NCBI GenBank assembly: GCA_038380795.1
Contig: CM076279.1
Span: forward strand, 7,331,001-7,395,000
Direction: 5' to 3'
From: Pyrocephalus nanus
Lineage: Eukaryota; Chordata; Aves; Passeriformes; Tyrannidae
DNA length: 64,000 nt
A program made the position numbers and the translations under genes. Positions within the stretch are counted from its first letter, which is position 1. Each line of letters begins with the position of its first letter. The notes below the pieces were generated by a model that did no database searches, was not told the DNA's origin, and saw nothing but the letters and a program-made list of their open reading frames with translations. Of the stretch, positions 22,201 through 33,937 are shown in pieces.

Positions 22201-25200
22201 TGTGCCTGTGGGCAAGCAAAGGCTTAGCTTGGCAAGCTTAGGTACTTGTTTTCCTCTCCCTGTTCAGCAGTCACCTCCAGAAGCAAATGCTTGCAGGCTG
22301 GGAATCTGGGGAGGAAGAAATTACAAGAGCAAACTCTGCACAATTATTTGTCTTGCTTTCACCAAATAAAACCCATAGCCTCAAAAATTTCAAGCTTCCC
22401 ATAATTCCACATTCACTTGTCATTTTCTAGCTAGTCCCTTCCCTTCTGCACCAAACCTTCTCTCAAAAACACTGAACAAGCACCCAGAGACAACAGCATT
22501 TGTCGAGGCAAAGCCCCCACGTCTTCCATTGTGGCACTTTCAAGAATACCCATGGTTTTGTCACAGAGAAAAGCCCCAGAAAACTGTGCCAGGAGCAGAG
22601 GAATAGCTTAGAGAGTCAACTTGTCTGTGTTCTCCATGGGCTGAAATGCTCCAGGAGGAAAAGAGAATGGATTTGATGGCAGAACACTTGAAAGCGGCTC
22701 CTCGGTGTCCACACAGCAAAGCAAAACTTGTTGGGTTTCCATTAGTGCTGATCTGTGGGCTTGGCATCCAGCCCCACCCAGTAATGCCCCTGCAAAAAAA
22801 CTGCCTTGGATCTGTGTTGTGACAGCAGATGACATGGGTCCAACCTAGAACATTTCTCCCTCTCCCACACAGTAATGGGACAATGGGCAGGCTCCTCCAG
22901 CCAGCTCCTACACACCACAGAATGTCCTTGCCTGGAGCAATCCCTGGGAGATGGAGTGTAAGGGCTCTTAATTTGACCATATTACAGCCTCTGGTTGCTG
23001 GAACTTGTTTTAGTTCTTTCTGTAAACACAGTGAGGACTCAGCTTTTGAGCTGTTCCCCATGGCCACAGCTCTAGGTGATAATTAACCCCCCTGTACAGA
23101 GTGGAGCAGACCAAGTCTGTCACCACACGGCCTTTCTGCTTCTTGAGCTCTTCGCCATTCACCTCACCCTGCTTAAGCTGCAACCCTGAAACGCTCTGGT
23201 CTCAGCATTCCTTCCTCAGACACACAGCACTGAGAAGACTAATGAGCCACTTGGTTGGAGAGAATTTAAAAAGCCACAGAAAAATACGCTCCCAGCAACA
23301 ATGGCTGGAAACGTCAGCTGGAGTTGCACAGGCTGGAAAGAACCAGGGATCCTTAATCCAAATGCCTCCCTCAGCAGCCTTTTGTCTGTGCCATCCCAGC
23401 AGGAAGCTTAGCACAGCACCCTAGAGCTGCCAGACAGAGAGAGAAACCAGCAGCACTTCAGGGCTGAGATGGGCTGTAAAGTTTTTCCCCCTACCCCCTT
23501 TAAAATCTCTTCAGTGGAAAGGAAGAAAACATTCTGTTTCTTGACCAGGAATCTCTCAGACCTGGCCCCACAAGGAGCAGGCCAGCACTGCAGATGGGTG
23601 AGGAGGTAATTTATTAGACTCATGGCCAGTTGCCCTCCCATCAGAAAAGCAGCCTCTACAGCTCCTCTCCCTGACAGCTGCCAGGAGTAGGAGCATTCCA
23701 GCACTCTTCACTGCTGCAGAGAAAGAAACACAAGAATCACAGAGCCCAAATTCCTCTCCGTACCCCCGGCAAAAAATGCAGGCGTGTTATCTCAGCACGT
23801 CACATTTGGCAGCAAAATTCAGGCCCTGCACAGATATAAATTGCATCTGTATGTGGGTCCACTAGTTTTAGAGCCATAAGTGAAATATTTCTTGGTAAAG
23901 GTCTTTCCCATTTTCTTCACACTGATTTAACATCACAAACCATCCCTCTTGACATCTCTGGCAGGACAAATGTACCATTTGGCATCCTTTGGGGTGAAAA
24001 GTGCTACAAGGAATGCAAGATGTAAGTCTGCTTCTTGAGTGGTATGGTATAAATCATCCTGTCCCTGTCTTACACTTGGAAAATGTGGCCTCATAGCGCC
24101 TTTCTCTCTGTTCCTGACTGACAGGAGCATCAGAGAAGCACAGTCACATTTTTAGCTGCAAGATTGGACAGTCACAGGGTTCTGTGAGGAGCAGGATGGA
24201 TTTACTGCTGGAAATCTGATGCTTCTCTTCCCTTCTCTCTCTTTTGCCTATTATCTTCTATGTACCAGTTCTTCTGCTTTATTTAGACCCATACAGGGTG
24301 CTACTTATCTCCATCCTCCTCTCTTGTTTGCCATCTATGGAGAGAAGGTAATTCTTTGCCACATCAGCTGCACAACTCACATCAACCTCACACAGGGAAA
24401 CCCTCAGACAAAGTAATTCCTGGGCAGGAGAGCAACACTGGAAATTTCCTTTGCACTGGAAATACAGATCCCTGTGCTCAGGAAGGGTGTGACATTCTCT
24501 CCTGATTCCCTGGAAACTGCTTGGCATCTGTTCAATCTGGGTTTGTCTCACAGGCTTTGGATTTCCAGGATGGACATTTCTGGTGCACAGTCTCAGCCAG
24601 AGCCAAGAGGATCAGCCAGCCTGTTCCTAATAGTTCTGTACAATGACATTCATCATCTCCTCCTAGAGCTGCACTTCCTAAAGATGTGCCATGGAGAAGT
24701 CAGGCAGGACATACACCACTGCATCACAGTTCACTGACCCCCATTTGCTTCACCCCACCTTGAAGCCTGCTCAATGTCTAAATTAATATTTACCACTTAA
24801 TATTGTAACCATAAGTAAACATAAGCTCAGTTAACTAAAATAAAATATTAAATACACAAAACAATCAAGAACAAGAAGACACATTGCTCTTTATTAAAAT
24901 AGGGACAGTGGAAAGTTATTCTTCTGGTTCTTTAAATTTGTGTGCTATTCTGTGAAACCATATGGTAAAAGGTTCTGAGAATCCAAGAGAAATAAGAAGC
25001 CCTTGGGTTTATAAACCTTTTGTAATTTACCCTGAAGCACTTACAAATTACCTTCCTGTGGGTCCTTCAGTGGATGCTGACAGGCAGTCCTGGCTGACAG
25101 GAGCATGAGGAGCCCTGCTACAGCACCGCACACTTTTCCAGACAGAAGGTCTCTCAAATAAACAGAAAGGAGACAGTGCAGCAAAAGGCAGTTAATCACA

Positions 25201-26817
25201 TCAGAATTTAACCAGGATGGTGCCAGCAGTCCTGCTTTTGCCCAGAACTCCAAGGATTTCTTTTTTCTTTCAGCTTTATCTTAGACACTGGTGGCTCCAC
25301 CACAACATCCTCAGAGCCCTGATGGCTGACAAGCTCCAGGAGCTCACAAGTCAGAGGTGGGCTCTTTGTTTTGCCACTGCCAAAGTACTTCACTGTTGGT
25401 CAGGAGGTCGATCAATTAAAACCATTTTGATATCCCAAGTGCCCCATGAACACATGAAAATAACTGCACTTTTTCATGCATGTTCCCTAAAATACAATTT
25501 GATTTGAGAATCAGCTTTATCTCATATCTACAAAATGCACATCATCTCAAGATAAATAGGTAGCATTTTATTTGTGTAATTTTATGTGGTTTGCTGTCTA
25601 ATCTATCCAGGAAAAACATTTCCGGTTGATTAGTCTTTGGGTTTTTTGTTATCTTGCAAAACAATTTATTGTCTAGGGATTGCAGCCAAATTGCAAGTCA
25701 GTTTTTCGAGAAGGCCACTCCTTGAGGTGCAAAATACTGTATTCAGCCAGCCTCATGCTTCTCTTAAATATCAGCATTTGACAAGGTCTGGCCTTACAAC
25801 TTCAAGTAAACCAAAGGCCTGCGATTCCATTTATGCATAAATAATCAGTGCACGCTTCACTAAACAGGACTGGGTGGTCACCACTACCAGGGTTTTCCTG
25901 CAGGGCAAACTGAGACACACTCATGCCTGCAAACACCAGTTTTATTAACCTGGTTTGACTCAAAGCAGAGCCCAGGTGATCAAATTTTGTTTCAACGCTC
26001 AACTGGCAAGTGGAATTGATGCATGGAGAAGAGAGTAGAGCTGTCAAACAACAGAACACCCTTACACTATCCCTTCCTATGTGCACCTAAAGACAACTGG
26101 ACTGACCTGAGGAGCACCCAGCCAGCTCTTTCTCCAAAACTAGGTCCCCATGGCTCTTTTTGTTCTAGTTTGTGCTCACAAAGAAGGAAAAAGAACTCCT
26201 GTCTTCTGGTAGACTTGTTTAGAGAAGGAAAGGTTTGTACAAGGGGGCTTGGATAACACCATGTGCTGTTAACCCCTAGGTTGCCAGGACAGAACCCTGC
26301 CATTACCATCACCACATGCTCTCCACACCTTAGGACAACGTGGTGAATCTGTCCTGGGCTCCCAGATCCCACCCAACCCCAAGGGCCTGCTTTCCTGTGC
26401 CCCCTCAGACTGAGCCAGTCACTGTGATTGCAGAAGGTAGGATAAAACCCACCACATTTTGATACCATTAGCAAGAGAGCTTCTGCCTCGTCTCTTATTG
26501 CAGAAAGGTAAGCAGGGACATCAACCCCATCATCACAGGCTTGTCAGTATAAATACTACCAAACTGTCACGCACAGTGCAGATCATTGATGGGTGCAGTA
26601 TATCCATGTACAAACAAGGATAATCCACCCTTTAGCAAGAAACCATTTGCCACAAAAGGCCATAGGAGGAGCTGACTGTCTGGCAAAGACAGACCTTTGT
26701 CATGCAGAAGCCTGGGAATGGATAAGGCAAGACAGCACTTCTGCTGGACACCAGGACAAAGTGACTGGATTGCAGGTCCATCATCTTCTCTGCCTGTGCA
26801 CTCAAACATTTTAAGAA

Positions 26818-27122
26818 CAGGCTGCTCCAGTGTGGGTCTTCTACAGGGTCACAGATCCTAACAGGAAACCTGCTCCAGTGTAGGCTCTTCTGTCCACAGA
26901 TCTGCAGCTCCCTGCCAGGACCTGCTCCAGCACAGGGTTCCCTGGGGGTCACAGCCTCCTTCAGGCACCTCCCTGCTCCAGTGGGGGTCTCCTCCATGGG
27001 CTGCAAGTGGATCTCTGCACTTGCTGCCCTCCATGGGCTGCAGGGGCACAGCTGCCTCACCATGGTGAGCTACCCCCGTAGGCCCTCCCCGCTTCCAAAA
27101 CCTGGCCAGATAAACCCAATAC
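26818..27122 (+). mobile_element. 5'-truncated copy of the same LTR-type repeat
   Basis: Carries the same CCTGCTCCAG-TGGG phrases, GGGGTCACAGCCTCCTTC and CATGGGCTGCAGGGGCACAG blocks as the second half of the solo LTR in ST6GALNAC1 intron 1, and ends ATAAACCCAATACAAC. The 5' half is missing or too diverged to see. Its right end abuts a CR1 fragment. Confidence 0.75.
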
Positions 27123-27290
27123 AACCCACAAGGATCATCACGTCCAACTCCTGGCCCTGCACAGGAACAACTCCAAAAATCCCACCATGTGCCTGGATTC
27201 TCCAAATGCTGCTTGAACTCTGGCAGGCTTGGGGTCGTGACCACTTCCCTGAGGAGCCTGTTTCCTACCGCAGCTGTGCTGCCAGCAGTT
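27123..27290 (-). mobile_element. CR1 LINE 3' fragment adjoining the LTR
   Basis: Reverse-complement CR1: CCCACAAGGATCATCACGTC then CAACTCCTGGCCCTGCACAG, followed by the AACTCTGGCAGGCTTGGGG-like region. The usual first about 30 bases of the CR1 end (CAGAATCACAGAAT and onward) are absent because the LTR occupies their place. Confidence 0.8.
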
Positions 27291-30176
27291 TCTAAAAAGC
27301 AAAGCAAAGGAGGTGTGTAGGACAGAGTGCAATTTCCTCAGGACATTTTAGGGAACCACTTCATCAACCCACTCACAGCATTGCCAATTTAACAGTGCAA
27401 CTGTAGGGCTGTAGAGATTGTCATGGCGTACACACAAAATGAGGCCCAATGCTCTTGGCTGTTCATGGGCTGCTTGAAAATAGCTGGAAGATAAAATTCC
27501 TCCCTAAAAAAAAGTTTTCAGAATGCCTCTGCTCCTATCTCAAGGTCAATGGGTTCATACACAGTGGTACTCCCCTCCTTCACTAAGGTCATGCAGCTCT
27601 ATCCTGCCACAAGGACAATTAGATGAGGCACAGGGATCCTTCACTGCAGGACAAAAACACAGCCCACAGAGGACAAAGAACTGGCAAACCCAACCTAAAG
27701 TTTTCATGTGGTGCTGCCTGAAATAGAAGTCTTCCTGCTCATGCCAAAAGTCAAACTTCACCGCTACAAAGTTGATTTAAGTGTGTGGGTGTGAAAACTT
27801 CAGCACAATGTGTACAGAGAAAAGCTGGGGTTCCTATTTTGTCCATCTGGTTTCTGCTGTTCTTTCCACTGCTGCTGTGCAGGTAACACCCTGTGTAACT
27901 CATCCACCGGCTTCACATCACGGAGGAAAAACAAACAGAACAAAGCGTGGAAGAGGAACAGACAATCAGACCCGTCAGAATTGAAGTGCATAAGCACACA
28001 GACAGACCTTTTAACAAATAGCCAAAACAAACAGAAAGTTCAGAAACCAACAGGAGTGAGTCTCCCTCCCAGCCATTCTGACCATATCTTGGAAGTATCC
28101 AGAAACTGTAACTCTTCCACTTGGTAAAAGACCTAGCTCTAACTTTTAGTAAAGCGTCAGATGCTGGGACAAGCCTAAGCAGTCAGTCATTCCAGCTCTT
28201 TGCAAATGTTTCCCCAGGCAGTCTGGTTTACCCACCCAGTCACATCTTCATGAAGTCCTTCTTCACTCCAAAGGTCACAGTCATCTCCTTTGCCTGCTGG
28301 GCTATAATGTTTCTCCTCTGAAGTCAAACAGCTGGGTTTGTCAGTGGTCCTTGCTGACATGAAAGGACACGTTCCACATAAACAGAGAGACAGCTAAAGG
28401 GAATTCAGGGTGACAGGAGGGATTAAAAAGATCCTGTGCATCAATGGGGAACCACTACTGAGTCCAAACAGGTTACAATAAGATGAGAAATTAAGGCATG
28501 AATCTGATGCTGTTACTCACCTGAAGTCAGAACTTGCTTCATGTATGAAGCACTGGCATCCTCAGACAGGACACCTCATTATATCTGCCAGTCCTCTGAT
28601 GCTGGAAGGCACTACAGAGTCAAAGCATCCCCTTTCAGAAGAGGTACCGAACCAATAAGACCATCTTCACTTACTAAAAACTAGCCACTTTCAACACTCC
28701 CACCCTCTCATTTCCTTAAATCCAGCCTCCTGAGGTAATTTCTGCTTCCATCAATTATCAGTAGCAGAATTAGAACAAACTGAGTCATAGGCAGAGTTTA
28801 CAGATCAATTCACAATTTTATTTACAACACAGCACACAGGCTACTGGTTTCCTCTCTGATAAAAAGGATAATACAGTGCTGACAAGGAAGACAAATGACA
28901 GAGGCAACGATCCAAGACATCACCTCCTTTGTAAGGATTACAGTTTTATCTTTATGAGTCATAAAACAAGGCAATAAAAATCAAGACCATTAGAACAATG
29001 TCACACACATTACAGTAGGAAATACCTCTACCAAGCCAACAAATACTCACCCCATAGGTGAAAAAGAGCTCAACTGTTGGGGGCTGGGGGATCAAGGGAA
29101 GTTTTAAGACATTTTAAAAAAAAAGTCCTGGTCCTGATCAGGACGATTTGCTCAGAAAATCTGAGTCATTAGCTACGTTTAGCCAGTCTCAGAAATGCTG
29201 TAGAACAGGTGGATCACAACATACAGGATTCATGAGCGATTTGTGAAGGAGAAAAGGACTGAGCACATCCTCAATCCTCCCTGAAGTAAACAGCACCTGA
29301 AACGTTCCCTCCGAGCTTCGCGGGCCCTCTGTGCTGCTTGCACAAAACAACAGCACCCTCCAGAGGATAAACAGTGCTCGCTCTGCCTCTCCCACCACTC
29401 CACCTTTACGAACATGCAGTGTACGAGCTTTATTCCAGCTGTGAGCGCTGTAGGGCTGTGTTTAGGTTAGCCTTGGGTAAGAAAACATGAGCCATTTTAG
29501 AAGAGCAGTACAAAGAGCTCCAAAAAGTACCCTGCTTTCACCTGCCAGGCAGCACTATATCTGTCCAAAGTGTCACTGTGCCTTGAACCAGGGCTGCAAT
29601 CTCTTCACAGCTACAGAGGAGGAAAAACTGACCCCACTGGAGGTGACTCATCACACCTCACCTTTGGATTTTACCTCGGGGAACAACTGGTTGAACTCAC
29701 TGGTGGGGCAGTGAGTCCACATGACCCGCACGGAGGAGGCTCCCCCTGCCACGCTTGGCCCAGTCACAGAGCCAGTTTTGGAGATGTGTTGAGACTGCCT
29801 GTGATTCCCCAGGATGATGTCAGTTGGCTCTTTCATCTCTTTCTACAGCAGCATCCCCAACAATTCGGTTCAACACCTGAAAATCGTCACAATCCCCACA
29901 GTAGGTTTGGCACCAGCCTCTGACGGAAAACAAAATCAATTATCCACTTTCTCTGAGACAAATTAACAGGAAACAAACTATGCAGTATCTCATCTTAATT
30001 AGTTTATTGTTCCCAGAGCAATTTAGCAGTTGACAAATGCAAGCAGTACACACCATTCCCAAAAGCTGAGCAGACCGTGACTCACTCCTTACAGCACATA
30101 CCTCAGTGACTGCATTCCAAACCTACTTTGGGAATTAAGAAAGTATTTCAGACAGGAGAATTTCCCCTTTAGGGGT

Positions 30177-30198
30177 AAAAAAAAAAAAAAAAAAAAAA
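30177..30198. repeat. Poly(A) run, 22 bases
   Basis: An uninterrupted run of A on the plus strand in the intergenic region, with no recognisable retroposed gene next to it. Confidence 0.95.
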
Positions 30199-31854
30199 GT
30201 GTCTCACAGATATTCCAGAGGTGCTGGCTGGGATCCAGGAACTGGATACATTGGAACAGTAGCTCTATTCAAAGCTTAAAAAAACATAATAAATCAAACA
30301 CAGGACTTCCATGATTTGCTCTGTTCCTGTCCCAGCACAAAGTCAGTTTCAAATCCACGGCACTAGCACTCCATCTCCATCTATCCCTAGGAATTCTGAT
30401 CATCCAGTGCTTCTTTCATAAATCATAATCTGAGATGCTTCACTTGACATTTAGAGAGGGCTCAAAAGAAAGATGACATTCCTGGGCTTTAGTCATATTA
30501 TGAAAAAAGAATAAAAAAAACCAAAATACCACTCAGTTGCCACAGCCAGAAGGTACGAGACACCACTGTACACTTTCCAACACGTCTGAGGTTATGCTGG
30601 TCAGACAGCTTCCAGAGAAATGCAGGTAGAAAAGGCTTCAGTAACAAGGGGGTTGTTTTTTATACAGTTCTTATATCAAAATGTGATTCACCAGTAAAAA
30701 TGGCAGTAGAGGTGAAGCTGCTTTCTTCCCTATAGGCACCAGACACCACAAGTTTCAGAACTAGTTATTTCACCCTCTACAGTGAATTAAATTCTCTAAA
30801 ATGGGTTTTTATCTATATGATTTTTAAATTTTGCTCCCATCATTCTTATGGGAATAAATCCTGACTATATTTCCCTGCCTGGAAACAGTGATTAAGAGAC
30901 ATGAGGGACTGGAGGGGTGAGGCAGGAATGAGTGAGATGTTTTTCAGTGTTGTAACTCCAAAGGTGATCTGGAAACTCCTGCTTGTTCTCCTCTCGTGGG
31001 TATTAAGTGAGGACTTCTGCCTTTGATTCATTCTGAGAAATACCCCCAAGGAATTTATTAAAAAATATTTGGCATAGTTTGCAAAAAATCCCAGAACTCC
31101 CCTGCACAGCACAGGAGGCAACATAAGATGGAAAATAAAACTTGTGGGTGCAAAAAGCAGGTTTGGGTGCATATCGGGACACACTCTTTCCCAACTATAA
31201 CTATTCCCATTTCCTTCCATGGAAAGGAGATTGCAAACACACCTCCTCACCACCAGATACACCCTAGAGGGTGAAGCACCTGTGAGCACATCACAGAGAT
31301 CAAGGTTTACCAATTCCAGAATCAACTTATGCAAAAAACTCATTTAAATGATCTGTAAAGAACCTCTCCAAACCTGAAATCCCTATCAAAGCTACCTAGA
31401 GAGCCAGAGGGGAATTCTGCTCACTCTCTCCTTCCCCTACCTTCACCTCCCCCACCTACTGAAGTTCCTTACTCAAATAATTCCAGATTTTTTATAAACC
31501 TGGGTCTCTGTTTCATGCTCAAAAACTGCTTGAGCTTGAGTGAGGAATGAGAAACATATCTAAGAACACTGAGGATGCAGAGCATTCTCTGATCTACCCA
31601 AGATTAAATTGAGACAACACAATCTATTCCTTATCTACAGGATCCTGAGTCACTAGATTACATCAGTGTGTGCTTAGGGGGATGTCAGGAACACGGGGAA
31701 GTAAGAGCATCAGCATAAAAAATACCTTGTTAAACATCTGGGATGAATTGTGATTGCAAACCACCACTGTACCAGTACCAAACATGGATTTAATAAAGAG
31801 CAGGTTAAACCATCAGTGCACAGGCAGGTGGAGGTGGATGTTTGTCCTCCTGTC

Positions 31855-32233
31855 AAATCATCTGTTCCTGGGATGAGTTTTCCCACCTTTTGTAAACGTA
31901 ACTGATGTAGTCAGATAACTTCTGGTAACCTGCAGGACAGACGATGCTGGACTGAAGAAAAGGATTTACGTGTTTCTTATCCTGTAAGATTCACCCAAAT
32001 AAAGGAAGATTATTATCACCTGAATAAAACAAGCACTGTGTTAAGATTACATCACCCAAATAAATAAGCACTAGGTAGGTGGAGAATATGTGATAGGTGG
32101 GGGGTTTTTATAAGGTGAATTTTACTGTATAAAAGAGGTAACTTTTCACCCTTTGGTGCGCTTGACTCGTAGAAACCTCCACCTTGCACCCAGTGCAGAA
32201 TAAACAGAATAAACAGTGTGCCCCTTCAAGTCG
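31855..32233 (+). mobile_element. LTR-like repeat unit, copy A of a tandem pair
   Basis: This unit shares long blocks with the next about 310 bp: CACCTTTTGTAAAC, CAGATAACTTCTGGTAAC, ATCACCCAA-AAATAA, ACTGTATA and ACTTTTCACCC. It contains TATAAAAG at 32,128-32,135 and an AATAAA motif (GAATAAACAGAATAAACAG) about 65 bases later, the order expected for the U3-R part of a retroviral-type LTR. TG...CA ends and a target-site duplication were not identified, so the class is unresolved. Non-coding. Confidence 0.65.
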
Positions 32234-32541
32234 AATTATCAGTCCCCAAACGGAATTTTTTCACCTTTTGTAAACATAACTGAAGTCGCCAGATAACTTC
32301 TGGTAACTTCCACAACAGAAGCTGCTTAATGAAGAAAAGAGCTCTGTGTTTCAAGTAAGATCTCATCACCCAAGCAAATAATGTATTCGGCGGGCGGGCT
32401 CGCGTGAACTTCACTGTATAATAAAGAGGCGACTTTTCACCCCTCGGGCTGCCTGATTCGTGGAGGCGCAGTGAGCGGGATGAACAGCGCGTCCTTTCCC
32501 TGCGTGTCTGTGTTTAGCGAGCTCCTCAATTCGGGTGCCTC
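32234..32541 (+). mobile_element. LTR-like repeat unit, copy B of a tandem pair
   Basis: This diverged second copy follows copy A without spacer. It has the same order of blocks, with a TATA-like TATAATAAAG at 32,417-32,426. Unlike copy A it is CpG-rich in its second half (ATTCGGCGGGCGGGCTCGCG), which merges into the GC-rich array on its right. Non-coding. Confidence 0.6.
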
Positions 32542-32622
32542 ACGGAGCCCCCACAGAGCCCCCACAGAGACCCCCTGCCCGCCGCCATCGCCGTGAGGGC
32601 GGGAGCGGCCCCGCCCCTGACA

Positions 32623-32757
32623 TGGCGGATGGCGGGCGGGCGGATGGCGGGCGGGCGGATGGCGGGCGGGCGGATGGCGGGCGGGCGGATGGCGGGCGGG
32701 CGGGCGGATGGCGGGCGGGCGGGCGGATGGCGGGCGGGCGGGCGGATGGCGGGCGGG
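32623..32757 (+). repeat. GC-rich tandem array, 15-bp and 19-bp units
   Basis: About five units of GGATGGCGGGCGGGC (15 bp) are followed by three units lengthened by GGGC to 19 bp. The plus strand is dense in GGG/GG tracts, so G-quadruplex formation is plausible. Frames through it read as repeated MAGGR or ADGGR, which is low-complexity translation and not a gene. Confidence 0.9.
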
Positions 32758-32840
32758 GACAATCCCGGCTGCCGCACGGGGGCCCGCCGGGGACAGGAGT
32801 GTGCCGTGGCGATCGTCCCTGATTGCCGTGGCAGCCGGGT

Positions 32841-33656
32841 GCCCCAGCCACGGGGACTCCCCAGTGCCACCCTCCCGTCATGAGGACACTCCAGTGCCGT
32901 CGTCCCCTCATGGGACCCCCCCCCGCCCCCCAGTGGCACCGTTCCCTCATGAGGACCCCCCCAGTGCCGCGGTCCCCTCGTGGGGACTTCCCAGTGCCAC
33001 CATCCCCTCGTGGAGACACCCCCCCTTTCCCAGTGCCACCATCCCCTCTTGGAGACCCCCCCAGTGCTGCCATCCCGTTATGAGGACCCTCCAGTGCTGC
33101 CGTCCCCTCATTGGACCCCCCCAGTAACACTGTTCCCTCATGAGGAGCCCCCAGTGCCTCCATCCCCTCATGGGATCCCCCAGTGCCTCCATCCCCTCAT
33201 GGGATCCCCCAGTGCCACCATTCCTTCGTAGGGACTCCCCAGTGCCACCATTCCTTTGTAGGGACTCCCCAGTGCCACCGATCCCTCATGGGGACCCCTC
33301 AGTGCCTCCATCCCCTCATGGGATCCCCCAGTGCCTCCATTCCTTCGTAGGGACTCCCCAGTGCCACCAACTCCTCATGGGGACTCCCCAGTGTCACCAT
33401 CCCCTCGAGGAGATACCCCCAGTGCTGCCATCCCCTCATGGGATGCCCCAGTGCCACCATTCCTTTACGGGGACCCCTCCAGTGCCACCATTCCTTTATG
33501 GGGACCCCCCCACATAACACTGTTCCCTCATGGGGACTCCCCAGTGCTGCTGTCTCCTCAAGGGACCCCCAGTGCTGCCATCCCCTCATGGGACCCCCCC
33601 AATGCCACTCTTCCCTTATGGGGACCCCCAGTGCCACCATCCCCTCACGGGGGGCG
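32841..33656 (+). repeat. Minisatellite, about 26 copies of a ~30-bp unit
   Basis: The unit is close to CCAGTGCCACCATCCCCTCA followed by TGGGGACCCC, 28-31 bp long with a few longer units (to about 39 bp) caused by C-run expansion. Variants exchange CCACC/CTGCC/CCTCC and CTCATGG/CTTCGTAGG. Each unit contains CCCCTCATGGGG, a small inverted repeat. Units are clearly diverged from each other, so the array is not recent. Frames through it are proline-rich low-complexity and are not counted as genes. Confidence 0.93.
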
Positions 33657-33723
33657 AGTGAAACTGGATGGTCTTTAAGGTCTCCCCAACCCAAACCATC
33701 TGTAATTCTATGATTCTGTGATT
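33657..33723 (+). mobile_element. CR1 LINE 3' tail
   Basis: Short terminal CR1 piece: ACTGGATGGTCTTTAAGGTC, CCAACCCAAACCATC and the terminal ATTCTATGATTCTGTGATT. It directly adjoins the last minisatellite unit. Confidence 0.88.
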
Positions 33724-33931
33724 ACTGACAGGACAATACCCACCAGGGGAAGATGCTGCTGCAGCAGCTGGTGAAATTTCCTGTATAAATATTGATGAGC
33801 CCAGGGGGTAAAGGAGCTCAGAAGCTGCCCAAACAAATACCCCGGGATGTACCCCATGGCTGCAGGTCCCTCTGGGCAGCATCTCCCCACCGCCCTCACA
33901 GACTCACACGGATGTGTCCAGCAGGCTCCTC

Positions 33932-33937
33932 TTTATT
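33932..33937 (-). terminator. MXRA7: Distal poly(A) signal of MXRA7
   Basis: AATAAA on the minus strand 2.0 kb past the distal stop codon, followed by a GT-rich stretch (CCGTGTGAGTCTGTGAGGG). It is the first canonical hexamer with a good downstream element that I found after the stop. Confidence 0.6.

Larger units (their letters stand above)
19209..33914. other. Intergenic region between ST6GALNAC1 and MXRA7
   Basis: About 14.7 kb, mostly AT-rich. It holds the presumed ST6GALNAC1 promoter near its left end (no clear TATA box or CpG island seen), an LTR fragment plus CR1 at 26.8-27.3 kb, a 22-base A run at 30,177-30,198, and the repeat cluster at 31.85-33.72 kb. Open frames such as the 165-codon minus-strand frame at 30,846-31,343 show no family resemblance. 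No exon, tRNA or other RNA gene was recognised. Confidence 0.6.

Noticed and set aside
29189..29415. Moderately CpG-containing stretch with short minus-strand frames
   Set aside because: No splice signals or recognisable protein; CpG density is well below the islands reported.
30846..31343. 165-codon minus-strand frame in the intergenic region
   Set aside because: No recognisable domain, no splice or promoter context, and composition of ordinary AT-rich intergenic DNA.
32841..33656. Regular repeats considered as a CRISPR array
   Set aside because: Units adjoin directly with no unique spacers, the repeats vary, and the genome is vertebrate.
32535..33713. Several long frames across the G-rich array and minisatellite
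   Set aside because: They are low-complexity translations of tandem repeats whose unit length is not a steady multiple of three, so no frame is preserved.
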